A stretch of DNA of 64,000 nt, from the NCBI GenBank assembly GCA_009773765.1, contig WTWZ01000001.1, positions 1 to 64,000 of the forward strand, written 5' to 3'. Source of the DNA: Prolixibacteraceae bacterium (GTDB lineage: Bacteria > Bacteroidota > Bacteroidia > Bacteroidales > Prolixibacteraceae). Every line of letters starts with the position of its first letter. Position 1 is the first letter of the stretch. Positions 33,980 to 43,221 of the stretch are shown here, one piece after another. The notes below the pieces were generated by a model that worked only from the letters and a program-made list of their open reading frames with translations, was not told the origin of the DNA and made no database searches. The position numbers were made by a program, and so were the translations under genes.

Positions 33980-35338
33980 ATGCAGTTTGAGATTACACGT
34001 GAATATGTTGAGCAACTCAAAAAACTGATTGAGGATAAAAACACAAAAGAGGTTGAAACTTTGATGGAACCTCTGCACCCGGCAGATATTGCCGAGATAA
34101 TGGAAGGTTTAAACATCGATCAGGCCAGATATATTATATTGTTGCTTGATGGTGAAACGGCATCCGACGTATTGGTGGAAATTCCGGAAAATGACAGAAA
34201 AAGGCTTTTAAAAGAACTGCCGCCCGATTTTATTGCCAGCAAGTTAATCGAATTCATGGATTCGGACGATGCCGCCGATGTTGTGGCCGACCTTGATGAA
34301 GACCGGAAAAAGGAAGTTTTAAATGAAATTGAAGATTTTGAACAGGCTGGCGATATTGTTGATTTGTTGGAATATGAGGAAGATACTGCCGGGGGCATTA
34401 TGGCAAAGGAACTGGTGAAAGTGAACGAGAACTGGACTGTTGCAACCTGTTTAAAGGAGATTAGCAGACAAGCTGAAGAAGTTGGCGAGATTTATTATAT
34501 ATATGTAATTGATGATACGGAAAAGCTAAAAGGTGTGCTTTCGTTAAAAAAACTAATTACAACCAATACAAATACCAAAATATCAAATGTTTACAATGCC
34601 GAGATAAAAATGGTCAACACCAATGTACGTAAGGAAGAAATTGCCGAGATAATGGATAAATACAACCTGGTCGCCATTCCGGTGGTTGATGAAATTGGCC
34701 GCCTGAAAGGACGGATTACTTTCGACGACGTTATCGATTTTATTCGCGAAGAAGCCGAAAAAGACTACCAGATGGTTTCGGGGTTAACCGGTGATGTTGA
34801 GCCAGGTGATAAGGTTTTTACACTGATGAGGGCAAGGCTTCCGTGGTTGTTGATCGGTTTGTTTGGGGGTGTTTTGGGTTCTCTGGTTTTGGGTTCGCAC
34901 GAAAATCAGTTAAGCAAAGCAACAGAGCTTGCATTTTTTATCCCTCTTATTGCTGCAACCGCCGGCAATGTTGGGGTCCAATCTTCTGCTATTGTTGTGC
35001 AGAGCATCGCCAGCGGGGTAAAGGAATTTGAAACCATTGGAAAACGGCTGCTTAAAGAATTAATGGTTGCAATGGCTACTGCAACTATTTTTGCAGTCCT
35101 TATTTTTGCCTATAATTTTTTCAGTTCAGGAAATATGGACCTGACTTTTTCAGTATCCATTTCGTTATTTATCGTAATCATTTTTGCATCGATTTTTGGC
35201 ACTGTTGTCCCACTTTTTTTAAACCGTGTTAAAATAGACCCGGCGCTGGCAACAGGTCCGTTTATAACCACAAGCAACGATATTATCGGATTATCGATTT
35301 ATTTGCTGATTGCAAGGATGTTTTTTGGGATACTTTAA
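33980..35338 (+). CDS. mgtE: MgtE magnesium transporter
   Basis: 452 residues. N-terminal acidic MgtE_N domain (PLHPADIAEIMEGLN; PPDFIASKLIEFMDSDDAAD), a CBS pair at ~130-255, and five C-terminal membrane helices with the pore segments (LAFFIPLIAATAGNVGVQSS; LATGPFITTSNDIIGLSIYL). The cytosolic domains gate the channel by Mg2+ level. Its last base is shared with the next ATG (TAATG), so the four genes to 37662 may be cotranscribed. Confidence 0.95.
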   Translation: MQFEITREYVEQLKKLIEDKNTKEVETLMEPLHPADIAEIMEGLNIDQARYIILLLDGETASDVLVEIPENDRKRLLKELPPDFIASKLIEFMDSDDAADVVADLDEDRKKEVLNEIEDFEQAGDIVDLLEYEEDTAGGIMAKELVKVNENWTVATCLKEISRQAEEVGEIYYIYVIDDTEKLKGVLSLKKLITTNTNTKISNVYNAEIKMVNTNVRKEEIAEIMDKYNLVAIPVVDEIGRLKGRITFDDVIDFIREEAEKDYQMVSGLTGDVEPGDKVFTLMRARLPWLLIGLFGGVLGSLVLGSHENQLSKATELAFFIPLIAATAGNVGVQSSAIVVQSIASGVKEFETIGKRLLKELMVAMATATIFAVLIFAYNFFSSGNMDLTFSVSISLFIVIIFASIFGTVVPLFLNRVKIDPALATGPFITTSNDIIGLSIYLLIARMFFGIL

Positions 35339-35817
35339 TGCAGATAAAAGTGAAATTTAAAAAAATAGTAATTGGAAGAAAAGATATCGCAAATTTCGAA
35401 ATACTTGATTTGTTCGGAATAGTGGTTAAAATTGACTCGGGAGCATATACTTCGAGTTTTCATTGTCATAAAATCGAAAAAATTAAGAAGGACGGTGTTG
35501 AACATATCAAATGTAATTTTCTCGATCCCACCCATTCAAAATATCATGAAAAAGAGTTTTGTTTCGAAAAATTTAAAATGCGGACCATAAAAAGTTCAAA
35601 TGGCCTGGTTGAAGAACGTGTTTCTATAAATACCGAAATCACAATTTTTCAAAAAAAATACCCCATCGAACTTACCCTTACCGAAAGAATAGAAATGAAG
35701 CACCCGGTACTACTGGGGCGAAAATTTATTTCAAAAAGGTTTTTGATTGATACGTCGCGAAAAAACCTTTCATTTAACGGGAAATTAATTGAAATCAGGA
35801 AGATTCAGAAAACATGA
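35338..35817 (+). CDS. RimB-like retropepsin-type putative protease (COG4067)
   Basis: 159 residues. The [12 protein letters not shown] segment carries the Asp-Ser/Thr-Gly-Ala signature of retropepsin-like folds, and HPVLLGRKF is the second family landmark. Often annotated as an ATP-dependent zinc protease. In several bacteria this family is encoded beside RimK and affects RimK-dependent glutamylation. Here it overlaps mgtE by 1 base and rimK by 4 (ATGA). Activity unproven for this subgroup. Confidence 0.78.
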   Translation: MQIKVKFKKIVIGRKDIANFEILDLFGIVVKIDSGAYTSSFHCHKIEKIKKDGVEHIKCNFLDPTHSKYHEKEFCFEKFKMRTIKSSNGLVEERVSINTEITIFQKKYPIELTLTERIEMKHPVLLGRKFISKRFLIDTSRKNLSFNGKLIEIRKIQKT

Positions 35818-36686
35818 AGATTGCAGTATTGTCAAGAAACTCAAATTTATATTCGACCAGGCGGATTGTGGAAGCGGGACAGGAACGTAACCATGAAATG
35901 CTGGTTGTCGATCACACAAAATGCGATCTGATCATTGAGAAAAAGAATCCGGTTATAATTTATAAGGGGGCTAAACTCAAAGATGTGGATGCGGTAATTC
36001 CACGAATTGGCGCTTCGGTAACATTTTATGGTACTGCGGTTGTCCGCCAGTTCGAAATGATGAAGGTCTTTTCTGCCATCGAATCGCAGGCCTTAATACG
36101 TTCGCGCGACAAATTGCGTTGTTTACAGATTTTATCGCGTGCCGGGCTTGGTTTGCCCAAGACAGTTTTTACAAATTATTCAAAAAATGTTAAAGAAATT
36201 ATCAGGGGAGCCGGAGGCACACCGGTAGTTATTAAACTACTCGAAGGCACCCAGGGTTTAGGCGTTGTACTGGCAGAAACCGACAATGCGGCCGAGTCGG
36301 TAATCGATGCATTTAACGGGTTAAAGATTCGCGTGATTGTGCAGGAGTTTATAAAAGAAGCCCAAGGTTCCGATATCCGTGCTTTTGTGGTTGATGGGAT
36401 AGTGGTTGGCGCAATGAAACGTACAGCTAAAAAGGGTGAGTTTCGCTCAAACCTGCACCGCGGCGGAACAGCCGAACTGATTCAGCTCAGCGAAGAAGAG
36501 GAAAATGCCGCCTTAAAAGCAGCAAAAGCAATGGGCCTTGGGGTTTGTGGCGTCGATTTATTGCAGTCCAAAAATGGCCCGTTGATTATCGAAGTAAATT
36601 CTTCGCCAGGTTTGGAAGGTATCGAATCAGCTACTGGCAAGAATATTGCTAAAAGTATTATTCGTTTTGTTGAACGGCATGCATAA
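35814..36686 (+). CDS. rimK: RimK-family ATP-grasp glutamate ligase
   Basis: 290 residues. ATP-grasp features are intact: [20 protein letters not shown] (phosphate loop), [18 protein letters not shown], and the Mg-binding [12 protein letters not shown]. RimK adds glutamates to the C-terminus of ribosomal protein S6 in E. coli; relatives ligate glutamate to small molecules. It overlaps the COG4067 gene (4 bases) and lies just before an AstE-like hydrolase gene, suggesting a make-and-trim set. Confidence 0.9.
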   Translation: MKIAVLSRNSNLYSTRRIVEAGQERNHEMLVVDHTKCDLIIEKKNPVIIYKGAKLKDVDAVIPRIGASVTFYGTAVVRQFEMMKVFSAIESQALIRSRDKLRCLQILSRAGLGLPKTVFTNYSKNVKEIIRGAGGTPVVIKLLEGTQGLGVVLAETDNAAESVIDAFNGLKIRVIVQEFIKEAQGSDIRAFVVDGIVVGAMKRTAKKGEFRSNLHRGGTAELIQLSEEEENAALKAAKAMGLGVCGVDLLQSKNGPLIIEVNSSPGLEGIESATGKNIAKSIIRFVERHA

Positions 36687-36696
36687 AATTAAGAAC

Positions 36697-37662
36697 ATGA
36701 AGGTTCACCGAAGGAAAATTGTCATTCTTGGCGAGCAAATTAATTCCGGTCAAAAGCGGATTTTAAACCTCGATATTGCCCGTCTCCATACCCACACGAA
36801 AGTTGAAATTCCGGTTATCGTTGAGCGCGCCCGCGAAGATGGCCCGGTTTTGCTGTTAAATGCGGGGATTCATGGGGATGAATTGAACGGCGTTGAAATT
36901 GTCCGCGAATTATTGGCTAAAAAATATACAAAACCCGAAAAAGGTATGGTCATCAGTATTCCTACCTTAAATGTTTTTGGGTTTTTAAACCAAACACGTG
37001 AATTTCCCGATGGAAAAGATTTAAACCGTTCATTTCCAGGTTCAAAAAATGGTTCGATGGCAAGTATTTTTGCTTATCATATAATGAAAGAAATCGTACC
37101 ACACATCGATTATTGCATCGATTTTCATACCGGGGGGGCACAACGGTTTAATACATCGCAAATCCGGATTTCAAAAAAGGATAGCAATTTGCTTGAACTT
37201 GCAAAAGTATTTAACCCGCGTTTTATTGTATTTGCCAGCGAACGCGATAAATCGTTTCGGCAGGCAGCAACTGCCCTGGGTAAAAAAGTACTTCTTTTTG
37301 AGGGGGGTAAATCGCTCGATTTTAAACAACGGGTTACTCAGCGCGGGGTAAACGGAACTCTCCGGGTTATGCACCATTTGGGAATGCGTGATTTTTCGGG
37401 GGAGCTGGAAAATGTCAAAAGTAACGGTATCATAGAAATTTACAAGTCAGCATGGTTGCGTGCAAAAAATAGTGGTTTGTACCGTTTTTTTGTAAAAGAT
37501 GGTTCGAAAGTGGAAAAAGGCGATGTGATTGGCTCCATCTCCGATCCGTACGGTAGGTTCGAATACAAAATCAGAATCCCGCAAAGTGGTTACATTATCG
37601 GGTTAAACCATGCGCCAATAGTTTATAAGGGAGATGCCATAGTTCATTTGGGGTTTGAATAA
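36697..37662 (+). CDS. Succinylglutamate desuccinylase/aspartoacylase-family hydrolase
   Basis: 321 residues. Zinc-carboxypeptidase-like (M14/AstE) fold: zinc ligands in GIHGDELNGVE (His-x-x-Glu) and DFHTGG, with a candidate catalytic Glu in LLFEGGKSLDF. The C-terminal ~80 residues form a beta-rich domain (GSKVEKGDVIGSISDPYGRF). ATG at 36697 follows the rimK stop by 10 bases; an ATG at 36679 overlapping rimK is also possible. No arginine-succinyltransferase genes are nearby, so AST-pathway function is unlikely; removal of an acyl or aminoacyl group linked to glutamate is a better guess. Confidence 0.85.
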   Translation: MKVHRRKIVILGEQINSGQKRILNLDIARLHTHTKVEIPVIVERAREDGPVLLLNAGIHGDELNGVEIVRELLAKKYTKPEKGMVISIPTLNVFGFLNQTREFPDGKDLNRSFPGSKNGSMASIFAYHIMKEIVPHIDYCIDFHTGGAQRFNTSQIRISKKDSNLLELAKVFNPRFIVFASERDKSFRQAATALGKKVLLFEGGKSLDFKQRVTQRGVNGTLRVMHHLGMRDFSGELENVKSNGIIEIYKSAWLRAKNSGLYRFFVKDGSKVEKGDVIGSISDPYGRFEYKIRIPQSGYIIGLNHAPIVYKGDAIVHLGFE

Positions 37663-37695
37663 ACCAGGTTATTATAATCAACAAACAAAAGATTT

Positions 37696-38949
37696 TTATA
37701 TCGAATTTATAGCCGCTACCGGGTCAAGTCCCGCTGCAGACCGGGCTGGCATAAAACCGGCAATAAAACCGATTACGCTCGAAATCATCAGTCCGGTAAT
37801 AATATTACCCAATGTAAGCACAATTTCGAAATCGCTTACGTACCTTACAATTATAGTTCCAGTAAAAATTAACAATAATCCGAGTATCCCTCCAATAACC
37901 GAAAGCACAATTGCTTCGAAAATAAACTGGAGCAAAATAAAATACCGTTTTGCCCCAAGCGATTTTTGAATACCAATAATCTTTGTACGTTCCTTAACCG
38001 AAACAAACATGATATTGGCAATTCCAAAACCACCTACGAGTATAGAAAATCCGCCAATTATCCAGCCGGCCATATTGAAAACCACAAAAAACTGGTCGAA
38101 CTGGTTGGCAACCAAACTAACTTCATTGAGGGCAAAATCATTCTCTTCCATTGGTTTTAACCGGCGTAAATTCCGCATTATCCCTTCCAGTTCGGCTATA
38201 AATTTGTCATTATCAACGTTTGGTTTTGCTTTCACGCAAATGGTCTGCCCCCTGTCGCGGTTTCTGACATCAATCAGATTAAAAGCTTTAACTGCAGAAA
38301 CGTGGATATTATTATCCATAGAGTTTCCAAATGCATCCTGGCCTTTCTTTTCGTAAACTCCAATAATTAAAAACTTTGTTCCCTGAAGTTTAACCGTTCG
38401 GCTAACCGGATCCAAGCCGGGAAACAGTTTCTCAGCAATTTCGGCCCCAATAACTGTTACAGGCGCACCCGATCGCATTTCATTTTCGGTAAAATATCTT
38501 CCACGTTCAACTTTTAAATTCCATACATCAATCAGTCCGTATGTTGTGGCCATTACAGTTACATTATCCATCTTGTCGCTCCCTGCCTGCGCTGTTCTCG
38601 AAAAGCCAAAAAGAAATGCGGCGTTTCCCACGGTTTTTCCCCTTTTCAATAATTCTTCAACTTCCTCAAATTCGGGTACCGGCCGGTTTAAATATCTCCA
38701 CCACGGATATTCGCTTTCTCCTTCAGGCGGCATCCAGGGCCATTTCTGGATGTAAACCATATTGCTCCCCAAACCTTCGAGGCTATCCCTGATAAATCTT
38801 TCAAGCGAATCGATGACCGTAAAAACCGAAATGATTGCAAAAATACCAATGGTAATGCCAAGTAAGGAAAGAAATGTTCGTAATTTATTTACTTTAAGCG
38901 AGTTAAATGCAAATGTAAAACTCTCGAGTATTAATCTTATCAGCAGCAT
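37696..38949 (-). CDS. MacB-like FtsX-family permease (no ATPase domain)
   Basis: 417 residues: MacB_PCD periplasmic domain between helix 1 (KLRTFLSLLGITIGIFAIIS) and three C-terminal helices (GFGIANIMFVSVKERTKIIG; SVIGFIAGFMPARSAAGLDP). It lacks the N-terminal nucleotide-binding domain of full MacB and no ATPase gene adjoins it. It stands alone between the AstE-like gene (convergent) and purH (divergent). Confidence 0.87.
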   Translation of the reverse strand: MLLIRLILESFTFAFNSLKVNKLRTFLSLLGITIGIFAIISVFTVIDSLERFIRDSLEGLGSNMVYIQKWPWMPPEGESEYPWWRYLNRPVPEFEEVEELLKRGKTVGNAAFLFGFSRTAQAGSDKMDNVTVMATTYGLIDVWNLKVERGRYFTENEMRSGAPVTVIGAEIAEKLFPGLDPVSRTVKLQGTKFLIIGVYEKKGQDAFGNSMDNNIHVSAVKAFNLIDVRNRDRGQTICVKAKPNVDNDKFIAELEGIMRNLRRLKPMEENDFALNEVSLVANQFDQFFVVFNMAGWIIGGFSILVGGFGIANIMFVSVKERTKIIGIQKSLGAKRYFILLQFIFEAIVLSVIGGILGLLLIFTGTIIVRYVSDFEIVLTLGNIITGLMISSVIGFIAGFMPARSAAGLDPVAAINSI

Positions 38950-39101
38950 TTTCGTAAATCAAATTAGTGGGTAAAGTTAAAATTTGTTTTATTTTGTTTT
39001 GTAAAACCCCATTTAAAAAACAGGACTTAACCGCTTTTACTTATTAGTGTATGTTTTTTTAAAATGATTACATATCAATTTTTTATTCAGATTTGGACTG
39101 T

Positions 39102-39121
39102 TATTTCTTCGCGAAGAAATA
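39102..39121. promoter_or_regulatory. 20-base perfect palindrome upstream of purH
   Basis: TATTTCTTCG and CGAAGAAATA abut exactly, 75 bases before the purH ATG and about 43 bases before the -7 box. Position and symmetry suit a dimeric regulator; no known purine regulator site of this sequence is familiar to me in this phylum. Confidence 0.45.
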
Positions 39122-39163
39122 TTTGAAACCATTATTTTTATGCAAAAACTACATTGATTTTTT

Positions 39164-39171
39164 TATCTTTG
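39164..39171 (+). promoter_or_regulatory. -7 element TATCTTTG upstream of purH
   Basis: Exact TAnnTTTG match, 25 bases before the ATG; no good TTG at -33. Confidence 0.45.
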
Positions 39172-39196
39172 CCATCTAAAATTGAAAAGGGAATAA

Positions 39197-40789
39197 ATGG
39201 CTGATACTAAAAAAATTAAGACAGCGCTGGTTTCTGTGTATCACAAAGAAAACCTCGACAGAATAATTCACAAACTGAACGATCTGAATGTTAAAATTTT
39301 AAGTACAGGGGGAACAAAAAGTTTTATCGAATCACTAGGCATTAATGTGGCATCTGTTGAGAGTTTAACCGGTTATCCTTCTATTTTGGGAGGACGTGTT
39401 AAAACCTTGCACCCGAAAGTTTTTGGCGGAATTTTGTCACGTCGGGAAAACCAGGGCGATTTAAGCCAGTTAACTGAATACAACATTCCTGAAATTGATC
39501 TGGTTATTGTGGATCTTTACCCGTTTGAAGAGACCGTTGCCTCGGGCGCTGATGAACAGGATATTATCGAAAAAATTGATATTGGCGGAATTTCACTGAT
39601 TCGTGCTGCTGCAAAAAATTTTAAAGATGTTGTGATTGTCCCTTCTCAAAACGAATATTTGCCACTGCTTGATTTACTGAATGAAAAACAGGGCAGTTTT
39701 TCTGTTGAAGATTGCAGGTGGTTTGCCCGAAAGGCATTTTCAGTTTCATCGCATTATGACGCTGCAATTTTTAATTACTTTAACGGTGGTGTTGACGAAA
39801 GTACCGAAAGAATTAGTTTGAACAGCGGTTCAGTTTTGCGTTACGGCGAAAATCCTCATCAAAAGGCAACTTTCTTTAAATTTAAAAACTCACCACAGGA
39901 AATTTCACTGGCCGAAGCGCGTGTTATTCAGGGGAAAGCGCTTTCGTACAACAACATGTTAGACGCCGATGCGGCCTGGAAATCGGCCAGCGACGCATAT
40001 CATTCAGTTGGTCACATAGAAAATAAAGTTGCAGTTTCGGTAATTAAACACCTTAATCCGTGCGGATTGGCAGTTACAGGAAATATCCTTGAATCGCTTG
40101 AACTGGCCTGGGAAGGCGACCCAATAAGCGCTTTTGGCAGTATCATTTGTTTTACCGGCACAGTAACTAAAGAGGTTGCCGAATGGTTTAGCAGCAAATT
40201 CGTCGAAATTGTTATTGCCACAAAATTTACCAACGAAGCGCTTAAAGTTTTTAGCAGTAAGAAAAATTTACGGTTACTCGAAACTCCCGTGAAAAGTGAA
40301 ATTACCGGGGAAAAATTATACCGCTCAATAAGTGGCGGAATGTTGGTTCAGGAAGAAGATGAAGGACTTGATCTTCAGTTTGAAACGGTAACTGAAAAAG
40401 CATTTAATGCCGGAAAAATGAAACTTGCCAAATTTGGGATTACTGCCTGCAAACACCTCAAAAGTAATGCAATTGCAGTGGTAACCGAAAATGCAAACGG
40501 TTCGTTTTGGTTAACCGGCGCCGGAATGGGGCAACCCAACCGTTTGGATAGTTTGCGCCATTTAACAATGCCCCGGTTTAATTTGAAAAAAGGGTTGGAA
40601 ATTGAAAATTCGGTACTAATCTCCGACGCATTTTTCCCATTCCGCGACAGCATTGAAGCTGCCAACGAATACGGGGTAAAATACATAGTTGAACCGGGTG
40701 GAAGTATCCGCGACAACGATGTAATTGAAGCCTGCAATGAATTTGAGATTGCAATGGCATTCACAGGGAGAAGACACTTTAAACATTAA
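39197..40789 (+). CDS. purH: Bifunctional AICAR transformylase/IMP cyclohydrolase
   Basis: 530 residues, last two steps of IMP synthesis. N-terminal MGS-like cyclohydrolase domain (ILSTGGTKSFIESLG; GGRVKTLHPKVFGGIL) and C-terminal AICARFT domain (RYGENPHQKATF; catalytic VIKHLNPCG; EPGGSIRDNDVI). It lies 41 bases upstream of mreB, an arrangement seen in many Bacteroidota. A 20-base palindrome upstream may regulate it. Confidence 0.96.
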   Translation: MADTKKIKTALVSVYHKENLDRIIHKLNDLNVKILSTGGTKSFIESLGINVASVESLTGYPSILGGRVKTLHPKVFGGILSRRENQGDLSQLTEYNIPEIDLVIVDLYPFEETVASGADEQDIIEKIDIGGISLIRAAAKNFKDVVIVPSQNEYLPLLDLLNEKQGSFSVEDCRWFARKAFSVSSHYDAAIFNYFNGGVDESTERISLNSGSVLRYGENPHQKATFFKFKNSPQEISLAEARVIQGKALSYNNMLDADAAWKSASDAYHSVGHIENKVAVSVIKHLNPCGLAVTGNILESLELAWEGDPISAFGSIICFTGTVTKEVAEWFSSKFVEIVIATKFTNEALKVFSSKKNLRLLETPVKSEITGEKLYRSISGGMLVQEEDEGLDLQFETVTEKAFNAGKMKLAKFGITACKHLKSNAIAVVTENANGSFWLTGAGMGQPNRLDSLRHLTMPRFNLKKGLEIENSVLISDAFFPFRDSIEAANEYGVKYIVEPGGSIRDNDVIEACNEFEIAMAFTGRRHFKH

Positions 40790-40830
40790 AAACTGAGCAT
40801 CTTTTTAAAGATCAGATAATTAGAATACAG

Positions 40831-41853
40831 ATGGGACTATTTTCATTTTTAACGCAGGAGATTGCAATTGACCTGGGGACGGCAAACACGATTATCATCT
40901 ACAATGATAAAATAGTGGTTGATGAACCATCGATTGTTGCCATTGATCTGAAAACGGAAAAATTGGTGGCAATTGGCGAAAAAGCCAGGCAAATGCAGGG
41001 GAAGACACATGCAAACCTCAAAACAATAAGGCCCTTGCGCGATGGCGTGATTGCCGATTTTAATGCAGCAGAACAAATGATCAGGGGGATGATAAAAATG
41101 ATAAACCCCAAACCACGGTTATTTTCGCCTTCATTAAAAATGGTAATTTGCATACCATCGGGTAGCACAGAGGTTGAAATCCGCGCGGTGCGCGACTCAG
41201 CGGAACATGCCGGAGGCAGGGAGGTTTACATGATTTATGAACCACTTGCCGCGGCCATCGGGATTGGGCTCGATGTGGAAGCGCCCGAAGGCAATATGGT
41301 GGTTGACATTGGCGGAGGCACAACAGAAATTGCTGTAATTTCGCTGGGTGGAATTGTGACCAACAAATCCATCCGCATTGCCGGCGACGACTTAACTGCC
41401 GATATTATGGAATACATGCGCCACCAGCACAATATTAAAATTGGCGAACGTACTGCTGAAGAAATTAAAATCCATGTGGGTTCGGCGCTTTCCCAACTGA
41501 AAGATCCACCCCCTGATTACGTGGTCCAGGGGCCAAACCAAATGACTGCTTTGCCTATTGAAGTGCCGGTATCGTACCAGGAGATTGCACACTGCCTCGA
41601 AAAATCGATTTCAAAAATTGAAACGGCAGTGTTGAGCGCACTGGAGCAAACACCGCCCGAACTGTACGCTGATATTGTGGTAAAGGGAATCTGGCTGGCC
41701 GGTGGCGGCGCCTTGTTAAAAGGGTTGGACAAAAGGTTGACCGACAAAATCGGGATTACGTTCCAAATTGCCGAAGATCCTTTAAGGGCAGTTGTTCGTG
41801 GAACCGGAATTGCACTTAAAAACGTTGATAATTTCTCATTCCTGATCAGATAA
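40831..41853 (+). CDS. mreB: Rod-shape-determining actin homologue MreB
   Basis: 340 residues. Actin-fold ATPase: phosphate 1 (IAIDLGTANTIIIY), phosphate 2 (VVDIGGGTTEIAVISLGG) and adenosine (IWLAGGGALLKGLDKRL) motifs present. Forms membrane-bound filaments that steer lateral wall synthesis. First of five consecutive elongasome genes with MreC, MreD, PBP2 and RodA. Confidence 0.97.
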   Translation: MGLFSFLTQEIAIDLGTANTIIIYNDKIVVDEPSIVAIDLKTEKLVAIGEKARQMQGKTHANLKTIRPLRDGVIADFNAAEQMIRGMIKMINPKPRLFSPSLKMVICIPSGSTEVEIRAVRDSAEHAGGREVYMIYEPLAAAIGIGLDVEAPEGNMVVDIGGGTTEIAVISLGGIVTNKSIRIAGDDLTADIMEYMRHQHNIKIGERTAEEIKIHVGSALSQLKDPPPDYVVQGPNQMTALPIEVPVSYQEIAHCLEKSISKIETAVLSALEQTPPELYADIVVKGIWLAGGGALLKGLDKRLTDKIGITFQIAEDPLRAVVRGTGIALKNVDNFSFLIR

Positions 41854-41881
41854 TTGATTAGGATTTTTTCTCTTATAAACA

Positions 41882-42727
41882 ATGAGAGGCCTGATTCGGT
41901 ATTTATTGAAGAATTATGCGTTCCTTCTTTTTTTATTATTAGAAGTATTTTCGTTTATACTTATTTTTAATTTCAACAGCTACCAGAAAGCACAATACCT
42001 CAACTCATCCAACAAGGTTACCGGAACAGTTTACAATACATACAATGCTATAAGGCACTATTTCAGCCTGGCTTCAGTTAATCGTAAACTTGCAGGCGAA
42101 AATGCAATGCTTAAATCGCTTATCAGCGATTTGCCTTATGTTAAGGTTACACCATATTCGGTTATAATGAAAGCCGAAGTTACCGATTCGGTATATCGTT
42201 TTGTTTCAGCGCGCGTCATTAACAACTCGGTTGATAAGCAAAACAATTACATTACTTTGAATAAAGGACGGAAGCACGGGATTAAACCTGATCAGGGTAT
42301 CATAAATTCTGATGGAATAGTTGGGGTAATTACAACTGTTTCCGAATCGTATTCGCTGGGTTTTTCGGTGCTTAACCAACGTTGGGGCGCTTCAGCCAAA
42401 TTAAAAAAGAGCGGTACTTTCGGGCCGCTTTCCTGGGATGGTAAAGATAGCAGGTTCGCCAGCCTAACAGGAATTCCGTTTCATGTTGAACTGGCAACCG
42501 GGGATACGGTTGTAACAAGCAGCTACTCATCGGCATTTCCCGAAGGAATTATGATTGGGACAGTGCATTCTCTTGAAAAACCTGCCGGTGAAAATTATTA
42601 CAGTATTGACGTAATGCTATCGGTAAATTTCAGGGCACTTTCTTATGTGGAAGTAGTTGAAAACTTAAAAAGGAACGAAATAAAAGCGCTGGAAAGCAAA
42701 AAAGAAGATGATCCGGATAATCAGTAA
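41882..42727 (+). CDS. mreC: Rod-shape-determining protein MreC
   Basis: 281 residues: one N-terminal membrane helix (FLLFLLLEVFSFILIFNF), a short coiled segment, and the periplasmic beta-barrel domain (GRKHGIKPDQGIINSDGIVG; FPEGIMIGTVHSLEKP). Bridges MreB to PBP2. Overlaps mreD by 20 bases. Confidence 0.95.
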   Translation: MRGLIRYLLKNYAFLLFLLLEVFSFILIFNFNSYQKAQYLNSSNKVTGTVYNTYNAIRHYFSLASVNRKLAGENAMLKSLISDLPYVKVTPYSVIMKAEVTDSVYRFVSARVINNSVDKQNNYITLNKGRKHGIKPDQGIINSDGIVGVITTVSESYSLGFSVLNQRWGASAKLKKSGTFGPLSWDGKDSRFASLTGIPFHVELATGDTVVTSSYSSAFPEGIMIGTVHSLEKPAGENYYSIDVMLSVNFRALSYVEVVENLKRNEIKALESKKEDDPDNQ

Positions 42728-43214
42728 ATATGTGCTAATGTTTATTTCCCTGGTTTTGGCCCAGGTATTGATATTTAACCAGATACAGTTTAGCGGATTT
42801 TTTAACCCGTATGTTTATTTATTATTTATCATTTTACTTCCATTGAGCTCCCCCCGTTATCTGGTACTGATTCTGGCTTTTTTATTGGGTTTTATAATCG
42901 ATATTTTTTCGAACAGTTTGGGGGTACATTCAGCGGCCACGGTATTTGCCGCTTATGCCAGGCCGCTGGTTATCCGCATAATTTCGAACCGCGAAGACGA
43001 TAAAAGCGACTATCCAGGGTTACATCAGAATAAATTAGCCTGGTTTGTTAATTATGTGGTAATCATGGTTTTATTGCACCATTTTGTACTTTTCTACCTC
43101 GAGGTTTATACATTTGCCAATTTCCTTAACACACTCTACAGGGTAATACTTAGTTCGTTATTTTCAATTATTATTATAGTTTTAAGTCAGTTTTTGGTTT
43201 TTAAAGATTTATAA
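42708..43214 (+). CDS. mreD: Rod-shape-determining protein MreD
   Basis: 168-residue membrane protein with five or six helices (YVYLLFIILLPLSSPRYLVL; FLLGFIIDIFSNSLGVHSAA). Identified by topology and position between mreC and the PBP2 gene, as MreD sequences are weakly conserved. Confidence 0.9.
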   Translation: MIRIISKYVLMFISLVLAQVLIFNQIQFSGFFNPYVYLLFIILLPLSSPRYLVLILAFLLGFIIDIFSNSLGVHSAATVFAAYARPLVIRIISNREDDKSDYPGLHQNKLAWFVNYVVIMVLLHHFVLFYLEVYTFANFLNTLYRVILSSLFSIIIIVLSQFLVFKDL

Positions 43215-43221
43215 ATTTAAC

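Noticed and set aside
36697-37662. Arginine succinyltransferase pathway gene astE
   Set aside because: No astA, astB, astC or astD nearby and the context is RimK-related; family name kept but pathway not claimed.
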